A DNA stretch of 25,742 bases from an uncultured Muribaculaceae bacterium (GTDB taxonomy: Bacteria > Bacteroidota > Bacteroidia > Bacteroidales > Muribaculaceae): positions 1 to 25,742 of the forward strand of contig CAJTYD010000042.1 of the NCBI GenBank assembly GCA_910583775.1, read 5' to 3'. This document shows, one piece after another, positions 14,866 to 21,092 of the stretch (positions within the stretch are counted from its first letter, which is position 1; every line of letters begins with the position of its first letter). The notes under the pieces were generated by a model, which saw only the letters and a list, made by a program, of their open reading frames with translations, searched no databases and was not told where the DNA came from. The position numbers were made by a program, and so were the translations under genes.

Positions 14866-15221
14866 GGTCGCGCAGATGCGGAGGACGCCGCCGCTCTCTG
14901 CTTCGCAAAAGCGAGGACAATGACCCGATGAGCGTCGTGAGCAATCTTTTCGATGTGGCGATGGTATTCGCCGTCGCGCTGATGGTGGCGATCGTGAGCC
15001 GATACAATATGACGGAGATGTTCTCGCAGGAGGATTTCACGATGGTGAAGAATCCGGGTAAGGAAAATATGGAGATAATCACCAAGGAGGGAGAGAAGAT
15101 CAACCGCTACACTCCTTCTGAAGATACCGACCCCTCCAATTCCAATAAAGGCAAACGCGTCGGCATCGCCTATGAGCTCGAAAACGGCGACATCATCTAC
15201 GTCCCCGAAACCGAACCCTGA
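14862..15221 (+). CDS. hmuV: DUF2149 protein, ExbD-like partner (HmuV)
   Basis: The 119-residue protein has a basic N-terminus, then DPMSVVSNLFDVAMVFAVAL, the typical DUF2149 start, with Asp31 in its single transmembrane helix (about 26-46). The membrane Asp and the pairing with a MotA/TolQ/ExbB protein suggest an ExbD/TolR-like stator partner. The periplasmic tail is short and acidic. The stop codon is within the left arm of a 22-bp perfect hairpin. It ends the operon. Confidence 0.88.
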   Translation: MRSRRCGGRRRSLLRKSEDNDPMSVVSNLFDVAMVFAVALMVAIVSRYNMTEMFSQEDFTMVKNPGKENMEIITKEGEKINRYTPSEDTDPSNSNKGKRVGIAYELENGDIIYVPETEP

Positions 15222-15269
15222 CCTCTGATGCGACAGCGGTAATTGCCACCGCTGTCGCATCAGAGGTCA
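15219..15269 (+). terminator. 22-bp perfect hairpin over the hmuV stop
   Basis: Arms at 15219-15240 and 15248-15269 are perfectly complementary around the 7-nt loop AATTGCC, followed by TAATTTTAAAAATTTT. The TGA of hmuV is the first triplet of the left arm. It probably ends the haem operon transcript and protects its 3' end. Confidence 0.75.
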
Positions 15270-15330
15270 TAATTTTAAAAATTTTCAATTATTTTCATTT
15301 TCCAAATGTTTCTTTATAAGAAAGAAATAC

Positions 15331-15338
15331 TATCTTTG
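15331..15338 (+). promoter_or_regulatory. -7 element for the MntA/HepT pair
   Basis: TATCTTTG matches TAnnTTTG. No good TTTG lies 19-21 bp upstream (only TTTC at 15309-15312, spacer 18), so it may be weak. An AAAGGA lies 5 bases before a small ATG at 15351 and near the used start at 15358. Confidence 0.4.
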
Positions 15339-15357
15339 CAATATAAAGGAATGCCCT

Positions 15358-15663
15358 ATGAAGTTGATTGAAATTAATTTGCAGCGGATTTTCGAACTTT
15401 GCCGGAAGCACAGGGTCCTTTCCCTGTCTGTCTTCGGCTCTATCCTTACTGACAGATTCAATGAAAACAGCGATGTGGATCTGCTTGTGAACTTCGACAC
15501 CACCGACCATGAGAAATGGGACTATGTGACAAATTATTTCGATTTCCGCGATGCTTTGGAGAGCCTTTTGGGCAGAAAGGTAGACTTGATAGTAGAAAAA
15601 GGGTTAAAGAACAAATACTTCATTGCTAACGTTAACCGCACAAAACAATTGATTTATGGCTGA
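15358..15663 (+). CDS. mntA: MntA-type minimal nucleotidyltransferase antitoxin
   Basis: The 101-residue protein has the pol-beta-like motif GSx10DxD: Gly27-Ser28, then Asp39 and Asp41 (VFGSILTDRFNENSDVDLLV). In MntA/HepT systems the antitoxin transfers AMP groups to a tyrosine of the HEPN toxin and so inactivates it. The frame overlaps the toxin gene by 8 bp, the usual coupled layout. The A+T content is higher than in the haem operon, which fits a mobile defence or stability pair. The function is by family, not tested. Confidence 0.9.
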   Translation: MKLIEINLQRIFELCRKHRVLSLSVFGSILTDRFNENSDVDLLVNFDTTDHEKWDYVTNYFDFRDALESLLGRKVDLIVEKGLKNKYFIANVNRTKQLIYG

Positions 15664-15967
15664 TGAATATATTTTGATACATCTTCAGGATGTGTTGGAT
15701 GCTATAAATGAATTGGAAAGTTGCTTTATTGATTTTCCTAAACGATTTGATCTGTTTGAAAAGGACATAATGAGAATCTGCGTTGTTGAACGCAAAACCG
15801 AAATAATGGGTGAGGCAATCAACCGCATCAAGAAGAAAGACCCAACTTTTATCATTCCCAATGCAAGAGAGATCATCAACACCAGGAACCGCATTATACA
15901 CGCCTACGACGGTGTAGAAACGGAATTTCTTTGGGGATTGGTAATACGCCATATCCCGGAACTTTAA
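15656..15967 (+). CDS. hepT: HepT-like HEPN/DUF86 toxin, C-terminally truncated
   Basis: HepT is a HEPN ribonuclease toxin. The 103-residue product has the RX4HXY motif (Arg77-Asn78, His82, Tyr84 in RNRIIHAY), which includes the Tyr modified by MntA in studied systems. The frame stops at TAA 15965-15967 after HIPEL. Reading on in the same frame gives 27 codons to TAA 16049-16051, starting KDIERIISEY, which looks like the normal DUF86 C-terminal helix. A single A-to-T change (AAA to TAA) would explain it. Restored length would be about 131 residues, close to typical HepT. Activity of the short form is uncertain. Confidence 0.85.
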   Translation: MADEYILIHLQDVLDAINELESCFIDFPKRFDLFEKDIMRICVVERKTEIMGEAINRIKKKDPTFIIPNAREIINTRNRIIHAYDGVETEFLWGLVIRHIPEL

Positions 15968-16051
15968 AAAGACATTGAAAGAATTATCTCCGAATATAAT
16001 GACCAACTCAATAGTGAGAATGATAATTGTCCGGATGATAATGCAAACTAA
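15968..16051 (+). pseudogene. Detached C-terminal remnant of hepT
   Basis: 27 codons in the hepT frame follow the premature TAA and encode KDIERIISEYNDQ and an acidic end, then TAA. They have no start of their own. Confidence 0.6.
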
Positions 16052-16062
16052 ATATCTTTCAT

Positions 16063-17082
16063 TCAATACTTTGTGGTAAGAAACCAGCGGATGAAGCGGT
16101 GGATGCCTTCGGCCAGAGGCGTCGAGGGGGAATAGCCGAATTCTTTTTCCAGACGCGTCGTGTCGGCGTAAGTCACCGGTACGTCGCCGGGTTGCATGGG
16201 AAGCATCTCCTTTTCGGCTTCGCATCCGAGCTCTTTTTCTATAAGCGATATGAATTCGCTCAACTCCTCCGGATGGCCGCAGCCTATGTTGTAGACCTCC
16301 GCCGAATGAGGATCTTCAGGCGTGCGGGCGGCTACCTTCATCACGCCCTCGATGATATCATCTATATAAGTGAAATCACGACGCATGTCACCATGGTTGA
16401 AGACCTTGATCGGCTTTCCGTCCGATATGGCTTCGGCGAAGAGCATCGGAGCCATATCAGGGCGTCCGTAAGGACCGTAGACGGTGAAGAAACGCAGACC
16501 GGTGGTAGGAAAACCGTAGAGATGACTGTAGACATTCGCCATAAGCTCGTTGCTCTTCTTCGAGGCGGCATAGAGCGAGACGGGATGATCTACATTGTCG
16601 CTTTCGCTGAAAGGGGTCTTCTCGTTGCCGCCGTAGACGGAGCTCGAAGAGGCGTAGATAAAATGAGAAGGCTTGTGATGGCGCGCGCATTCGAGAAGCA
16701 CTAAGAAGCCCTCTATGTTGCTGTGAAGATATGAGAATGGATTTTCTATCGAATAGCGCACACCGGCCTGGGCGGCAAGATTCACCACAATATCGAATTT
16801 CTTTTCCTTGAAAAGACGCTCCATGAAGGAGAGGTCGCAGATATCGCATTTTATGAAGGTTATTCTGCCGTCACGGTTGATGTATTCCTTTTTATCCTCT
16901 ATTTCCGATACACTGCCGAAGGTGAATCCTCCACGGTTCAGACGCGCCACTTTCAACTCGGGCGAATAATATGTATTAAGACTGTCAACGCCGGTCACTT
17001 CATATCCAGTCGAGGCCATACTTTCGGCCAGGGCGCTGCCAATGAATCCGGCGGCTCCGGTTATAAGAACTTTTCCACTCAT
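16063..17082 (-). CDS. NAD-dependent epimerase, UDP-glucuronate 4-epimerase type
   Basis: The 339-residue short-chain dehydrogenase-family enzyme has the NAD motif TGAAGFIGSALAE near the N-terminus, DSLNTYYSPELKVARL (typical of UDP-glucuronate 4-epimerases), NLAAQAGVRYSIENP, the Ser and YAASKK (YxxxK) catalytic residues, and LRFFTVYGPYGRPDMAP. It likely makes UDP-galacturonate for capsule or lipopolysaccharide. Other UDP-sugar 4-epimerases remain possible. The start at 17082 (MSGKVLIT) is preferred, since the longer frame adds 20 residues overlapping the methyltransferase gene. It lies 20 bp after that gene, so the two are probably co-transcribed. Confidence 0.9.
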   Translation of the reverse strand: MSGKVLITGAAGFIGSALAESMASTGYEVTGVDSLNTYYSPELKVARLNRGGFTFGSVSEIEDKKEYINRDGRITFIKCDICDLSFMERLFKEKKFDIVVNLAAQAGVRYSIENPFSYLHSNIEGFLVLLECARHHKPSHFIYASSSSVYGGNEKTPFSESDNVDHPVSLYAASKKSNELMANVYSHLYGFPTTGLRFFTVYGPYGRPDMAPMLFAEAISDGKPIKVFNHGDMRRDFTYIDDIIEGVMKVAARTPEDPHSAEVYNIGCGHPEELSEFISLIEKELGCEAEKEMLPMQPGDVPVTYADTTRLEKEFGYSPSTPLAEGIHRFIRWFLTTKY

Positions 17083-17102
17083 TTCTTTTCTAATTTCAAA
17101 TC

Positions 17103-17648
17103 TCAATCCACCAAAGCGCGCAACGCGCTGAAGAAATGCCATAAGGCTATCGAAGCGCTCGACGAGACATTCAGCGAATGCTTAACGCCATGCTGCGGTA
17201 TTTCAAGGATAACGTCGCTCACGTCGACAATGTTCTGGTTCACCCCCTCAACCTCGTTGCCTACAACCAGGAGATAACGGTCATTTACGGAGGGGGAAAA
17301 ACAGTCGAGACTCACGCTGCCGTGGGCCTGTTCGAGCGAACATACCTTCCAGCCCTCCTTTTTAAGGCATTCAACCTCGGCGACGGCGTCGTCGACATGA
17401 CGCCACGCCACCGTCTCTTCGGCGCCAAGAGCTGTCTTGGCTATCTCCGGATGGGGAGGACGGCCCGAGATGCCGGCAAGTATGATCTCATCCACAAGAA
17501 AAGCGTCGGAAGTGCGAAATATGGCACCTATGTTATACATCGACCTTACGTTGTCGGTGAGTACACGCAGAGGCAGTTTCCGCAATCCTTTGTATTCAGA
17601 AACGCTGCAGTGGGTAAGCTCTACTATATTCTTTTTAAGCGTATCCAT
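17103..17648 (-). CDS. SpoU/TrmH-family RNA 2'-O-methyltransferase
   Basis: The 181-residue SPOUT protein shows the three family motifs: NVRSMYNIGAIFRTSDA (motif 1), VVGNEVEGVN (motif 2) and IPQHGVKHSLNVSSSASIAL (motif 3). It methylates a ribose of tRNA or rRNA using S-adenosylmethionine; the exact target cannot be told. The ATG at 17648 is chosen, with a TTG three codons upstream as the alternative. The gene lies between the inverted-repeat element (upstream) and the epimerase (downstream). Confidence 0.9.
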   Translation of the reverse strand: MDTLKKNIVELTHCSVSEYKGLRKLPLRVLTDNVRSMYNIGAIFRTSDAFLVDEIILAGISGRPPHPEIAKTALGAEETVAWRHVDDAVAEVECLKKEGWKVCSLEQAHGSVSLDCFSPSVNDRYLLVVGNEVEGVNQNIVDVSDVILEIPQHGVKHSLNVSSSASIALWHFFSALRALVD

Positions 17649-17661
17649 CACGGACAATATT

Positions 17662-17918
17662 ATAAGTAGTTTCTAAAAATTAATCGATATATGAGTAGTT
17701 GATATCTTGAACTATAAAACTTGATCTTTCCTTCCAGGCAATCGCTTGTCGCTCGGCATTATCAAACTCGTTTGATAATGCTCTCGCTTATGGCGATTTT
17801 TGGCCGCTTGGGTCTTGTCAGTCAGTCGCATATATTAATATGCTCCCTCCTTCCGCAACCCAATCGCCTCAAAAATATCTTCGTCTTATATGTTCATTAA
17901 TTTTTATCAACTACTTAT
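17662..17918. repeat. 257-bp element with 23-bp inverted ends and nested hairpins (MITE-like or structured RNA)
   Basis: Ends at 17662-17684 and 17896-17918 are inverted copies, identical at 21 of 23 positions. Inside is a 12-bp perfect hairpin, GCATTATCAAAC (17756-17767) with GTTTGATAATGC (17770-17781). There is also a 6-bp hairpin (17828-17843). Longer pairing joins GGCGA (17792-17796) to TCGCC (17864-17868) and TTGGGT (17808-17813) to ACCCAA (17858-17863). It fills the nadA-methyltransferase gap. No clear target-site duplication or long frame was seen. Confidence 0.65.
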
Positions 17919-17931
17919 CTTAAGGCTGACA

Positions 17932-18879
17932 TCAGCTGAGCTCGAGCATTCTCTCGATCGGGCGCAACGCCTTTTCGGCTATCTCCTTGTCGACGTTGAT
18001 TTCGGGAGTCTCGTTTTTCAATGCTTCGTAAACCTTGCGGAGTGTGTTGAGCTTCATGTAGTCGCATTCGTTACACTGGCATTCGGCATCCTCGGCCGGC
18101 GCAGGGATGAATTTCTTTGTTGGGCATTTGCGCCGCATCTCGAAGAGGATACCGCTTTCGGTAACCACTATATATTCGGGAGCGTCGTCATTCTGCGCGA
18201 AGTCGAGAAGGGCGGCCGTGGAGCCAACCTTGTCGGCGATAAGCTGCAACGGACGGCGGCATTCGGGATGCACAAGTATCTTAGCTTCGGGATGCTCCTT
18301 CTTCAGCTCCATGATACGGTCGATAGAGAAACGGTCGTGCACATGGCATGCGCCGGGCCATAAAACCATATTTCTTCCGGTGACGGCGTTTATATATCCT
18401 CCTAAATTTTTGTCGGGACCGAAGATTATCTTCTCTTCCTTCGGAAGAGACTCTATAATCTTGCGGGCGTTGCCGGAGGTGACCACTATGTCGGTGACGG
18501 CTTTCACGGCGGCCGAAGTGTTGACATAACTGATAACGGTATGATCGGGACGCGCCTTTACGAATTTTTCAAATTCCGCGGCGTCGCAGCTGTCGGCAAG
18601 CGAGCACCCTGCGGCCTCATCGGGCACGAGCACCTTCTTGTCGGGACATAGAATCTTGGCGGTCTCGCCCATAAAATGGACTCCGCACATCACTATTATA
18701 TCCGCATTGGTCTTGGCGGCCTGGCGGGCGAGAGCCAGTGAATCGCCTATGAAGTCAGCTATCTCCTGTATTTCGTCGCGCGTATAATAATGAGCCATGA
18801 TCAAGGCGTTTTTCTCCTTCTTCAGTCGGGCGATCTCCTGACGGAGTTCGGCATCGGTCATCTCTGCGGAAGTTTTCAT
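17932..18879 (-). CDS. nadA: Quinolinate synthase NadA
   Basis: NadA condenses iminoaspartate with dihydroxyacetone phosphate to quinolinate, the first dedicated NAD precursor, using an oxygen-sensitive 4Fe-4S cluster. The 315-residue protein has IMAHYYTRDEIQEIADFIGD near the start, VMCGVHFMGETAKIL (first cluster Cys), SYVNTSAAVKA, FGPDKNLGGYI, HPECRRPLQLIADKVGST (second Cys) and CNECDYMKLNTLRKV (third). No nadB or nadC neighbour is present. The start at 18879 is the only good one. Its 5' side faces the box-rich divergent region. Confidence 0.97.
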   Translation of the reverse strand: MKTSAEMTDAELRQEIARLKKEKNALIMAHYYTRDEIQEIADFIGDSLALARQAAKTNADIIVMCGVHFMGETAKILCPDKKVLVPDEAAGCSLADSCDAAEFEKFVKARPDHTVISYVNTSAAVKAVTDIVVTSGNARKIIESLPKEEKIIFGPDKNLGGYINAVTGRNMVLWPGACHVHDRFSIDRIMELKKEHPEAKILVHPECRRPLQLIADKVGSTAALLDFAQNDDAPEYIVVTESGILFEMRRKCPTKKFIPAPAEDAECQCNECDYMKLNTLRKVYEALKNETPEINVDKEIAEKALRPIERMLELS

Positions 18880-18910
18880 CTCTTTATATTTTATCTTTTA
18901 TGTTTAAATT

Positions 18911-19344
18911 AAAATTAAATAATAAATAGAATAAAAATAATAATAACAATAAAGGGTGTAGATAACATACAATAACTTTTTGTTAAAAAATTTGGAAATA
19001 TGACTTATCTAACTCCGGCTGTTATTTATATTCATATTATCTACACCTGCTTTTGTTGATTTTCAATGCGCTGTGCACTTTATCTACACGGTGTAGACAA
19101 ATGCAAAATTAATAAAATAGTTTCTAAAAACACCCTGCGGAGTGTAGAAAAGTATGTAGATTCCGGTAGACAGAGGTGTATATAAACTCTTCGTAACTTT
19201 CGATAGATAATACTTGACATTTGAAAATCGTCAGGGCTTAAAAAATCCATTCATAAACCCATCTTATCCTTTCATTTATTTATCATCGACTTATGTTCAC
19301 TTTATCTACCTGAATATTACACTTATCTACAACTTATCTACACC
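18911..19344. other. Origin-like cluster of TTATCTACACC boxes with AT-rich flank
   Basis: The 668-bp gap at 18880-19547 has no gene. It begins with an A/T-only-like stretch (18905-18953). Boxes follow in both orientations: GGTGTAGATAA 18955-18965; TTATCTAAC 19005-19013; TTATCTACACC 19037-19047; TTATCTACACG 19080-19090 abutting GTGTAGACAA 19091-19100 to form a palindrome; AGTGTAGAAAA 19141-19151; GGTGTATATAA 19175-19185; TTATCTACC 19302-19310; TTATCTACA 19323-19331; TTATCTACACC 19334-19344. They differ from the standard DnaA box TTATCCACA mainly by C-to-T at position 6. Genes diverge from here. oriC is the leading reading; a regulator's operator array is the alternative. Confidence 0.5.
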
Positions 19345-19396
19345 TTTCATACACGCATTTTTATAGGTGATATGCCGGAGCCTATTATACAAATTA

Positions 19397-19430
19397 CATT
19401 ATGCAATTTGCATAATGCGTTTAGCATAAT
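19397..19430. promoter_or_regulatory. ATTATGC/GCATAAT operator-like palindrome
   Basis: CATTATGC (19397-19404) and GCATAATG (19410-19417) form inverted arms around a 5-nt centre, and a third GCATAAT lies at 19424-19430. The site is about 65 bp upstream of the -7 element of the next gene, which fits a regulator-binding site. Confidence 0.45.
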
Positions 19431-19492
19431 TGATATGTGTTTCAGGGGTAAAAAATTTTTAATGCTAATTATTAAGAATCAGGGATTTTATG

Positions 19493-19500
19493 TATATTTG
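19493..19500 (+). promoter_or_regulatory. -7 promoter element before the pRiA4b-like gene
   Basis: TATATTTG matches TAnnTTTG. There is no TTG 19-21 bp upstream, so an activator or weak promoter is possible. The leader would be about 45 nt. Confidence 0.45.
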
Positions 19501-19547
19501 TAAGGTGTTCGAAGGAACTGATAAAAAATATTTTTTAATAAATAATC

Positions 19548-20585
19548 ATGGCGAAAAAGAAGACAGAGAAGAATATAACGGAAGCTTTCAAAGGAGCGAG
19601 AAAAGAGACAGGCGTGAAAACCGGTCCGAAAGGTAATGGTGATGAAGCTACATACGCTGATGATATTTTGCTTGATAAGCTTTTCGATATTTTCTCGGAG
19701 TATTGTGATGGCGTACCTGATGTGGACGGTGTAGACAAAGACGATAAGGTCAAGATGATGTTAACCACATTGTTTGTTAAGTTGGGAGTCACTCCGGAAG
19801 AATATTCCGAATTATATGAAATTATTAGCAAAGTGATGAGTATAGTAGATGATATTGAGAAAGCATGGGATGATTCTGATGAAAAAGATGATTTTTCTAT
19901 GCCCTTCGGCATTAACGGGCTTCGAAGAGACAGCAAGCCTTTCAATACATACGTGCCGATGGCCGATGCCGAAGAGAAAACGTTGGTTATGAAAATACAG
20001 ATGAAAGATGTGGTGAAGCCGCCGATGTGGCGCGAGGTGGAGGTTCCGGCTGATTTTGATTTTATTGATCTTCATAATGTCATACAGACTGTTGTAGGTC
20101 TTGAAGACTGTCATTTATGGCAATTCAACCGATCGGCATACGATGATTCGCTTCAGATTGGTATACCGATGGATGAGAAGGATCCTTACAGCTACGGGCT
20201 GGATTATATTACTGATAATGCTGAAACGACGCCGCTTACAAAATATCTTGCGCAGAAAGGCGATGAACTGGAATATGTGTATGATTTCGGTGATGACTGG
20301 ATATTCACGGTAAAGGTTCAGAAGGTTTTGGATAAGAAGACGGAGGCTCCTAAATGCATTAAATGGAAGAGTGATCTTGGCGCTATGGAGGATATAGGCG
20401 GCCGTTATGCATATATCGACCTTCGGGAAATTGTATCCGATGATTCGGAACTTACCAAGAAAGAAAAGGATGAGCTGGCAAAGAATTACATAGACTGGTT
20501 CGAATCAAAAAAGGAATTTATGAATTTCCTTAAAAATCATCTTTTCGATGCGGATGATATAAACGCGCGCCTGCAAGAAATCTGA
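19548..20585 (+). CDS. Plasmid pRiA4b ORF-3 family protein
   Basis: The 345-residue protein has a lysine-rich N-terminus (MAKKKTEKN), an acidic helical middle (about 40-125), and a C-terminal pRiA4b ORF-3/IS1096 TnpR-like domain (about 145-330). The last shows MKIQMKDVVKPPMWREVEVP, DLHNVIQTVVGLEDCHLWQF, and YVYDFGDDWIFTVKVQKV. The family is common on chromosomes and mobile DNA, and its function is not established. The very acidic composition suggests a soluble protein. It sits beside the box-rich origin-like region, and a GTGTAGACAA box also occurs within its coding sequence near 19728-19738. It is followed by strong hairpins. Confidence 0.85.
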   Translation: MAKKKTEKNITEAFKGARKETGVKTGPKGNGDEATYADDILLDKLFDIFSEYCDGVPDVDGVDKDDKVKMMLTTLFVKLGVTPEEYSELYEIISKVMSIVDDIEKAWDDSDEKDDFSMPFGINGLRRDSKPFNTYVPMADAEEKTLVMKIQMKDVVKPPMWREVEVPADFDFIDLHNVIQTVVGLEDCHLWQFNRSAYDDSLQIGIPMDEKDPYSYGLDYITDNAETTPLTKYLAQKGDELEYVYDFGDDWIFTVKVQKVLDKKTEAPKCIKWKSDLGAMEDIGGRYAYIDLREIVSDDSELTKKEKDELAKNYIDWFESKKEFMNFLKNHLFDADDINARLQEI

Positions 20586-20594
20586 TATTTCTTA

Positions 20595-20643
20595 TCGATG
20601 GCGGCAGCGAGGCACAAGAGGACATCTCGGCTGCCGCCATCGA
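20595..20643 (+). terminator. Large hairpin after the pRiA4b-like gene
   Basis: TCGATGGCGGCAGC pairs perfectly with GCTGCCGCCATCGA (14 bp), with GAG/CTC adding pairs across a bulge. It begins 10 bp after the stop. No T tract follows, so termination may rely on other factors. Confidence 0.6.
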
Positions 20644-20659
20644 CACACTAAAAAGAAGA

Positions 20660-20722
20660 GCTTCTTCGAAGCTGAGAAATTTTTGATGATTATTTGGGAG
20701 CTTCTGGAAGCTTCGAAGAAGC
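20660..20722. repeat. Second inverted repeat downstream
   Basis: GCTTCTTCGAAGCT (20660-20673) and AGCTTCGAAGAAGC (20709-20722) are perfect inverted copies, each itself partly palindromic. Between 20723 and 20846 I see only G-rich non-coding DNA. Confidence 0.6.
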
Positions 20723-20846
20723 GGGGGGTTGGGAAGGAAATCTTGTAGATTTAGGGGGATTTTTGGGAATTTTGGGAGTGAAATGGCTGAAAATGGGGGT
20801 GAAAAATATGTTTTGCAACAGATTGGCAGATATTTTGGAGGAATAA

Positions 20847-20878
20847 TTTGTAATTGAAAGGGCGGTTTTCTACTTTTG
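20847..20878 (+). promoter_or_regulatory. Promoter of the large beta-helix protein
   Basis: TTTG (20847-20850), a 20-bp spacer and TACTTTTG (20871-20878) match the Bacteroidetes consensus exactly. The transcript leader would be about 210 nt and include the hairpin at 20886-20921 and the tandem repeats. Confidence 0.65.
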
Positions 20879-20885
20879 TCGGTGA

Positions 20886-20921
20886 GTATCATTATGATAA
20901 TGGAATTACTATAATGATGCT
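20886..20921 (+). other. Leader hairpin
   Basis: AGTATCATTAT (20886-20896) and ATAATGATGCT (20911-20921) pair with one G-T wobble near the predicted transcription start. The role is unknown. Confidence 0.4.
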
Positions 20922-20931
20922 TATCGATTGA

Positions 20932-21050
20932 ATTTGGCAATAATGCCGGATAAAACCTAAATTTGGCATTAAAGCCGAATTGAATCTAATATTTAGCATT
21001 AAAGCCGGATTGAATCTAAAATTTGGCCTTGATGCCGGATAAAATCTTGA
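20932..21050 (+). repeat. Four 30-bp tandem repeats in the leader
   Basis: Units start at 20932 (29 bp), 20961, 20991 and 21021. The consensus begins ATTTGGCATTAAAGCCGGAT and ends in TGAATCTAA. Each has a small GGC...GCC dyad. Adjacent units bring TTTG motifs to about 29-30 bp spacing. TTTG 20933-20936 and TAAATTTG 20958-20965 (spacer 21) form another promoter match. Confidence 0.8.
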
Positions 21051-21092
21051 AATCGAAATAACCCAAATCATCAAACCCAACCCCCTTCGCTT

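Noticed and set aside
15632..16225. 197-codon minus-strand frame over the MntA/HepT genes
   Set aside because: It lies opposite two recognisable genes and the epimerase 3' end; no motif.
20530..20940. 136-codon minus-strand frame
   Set aside because: It runs across hairpins and a G-rich non-coding stretch and looks like low-complexity chance coding.
20932..21050. CRISPR array
   Set aside because: The 30-bp units are directly adjacent with no spacers, and no cas genes are present.
20892..21080. Minus-strand 62-codon frame with a 10-residue period
   Set aside because: Created by the 30-bp tandem repeat (a multiple of three); no ribosome-binding site or family match.
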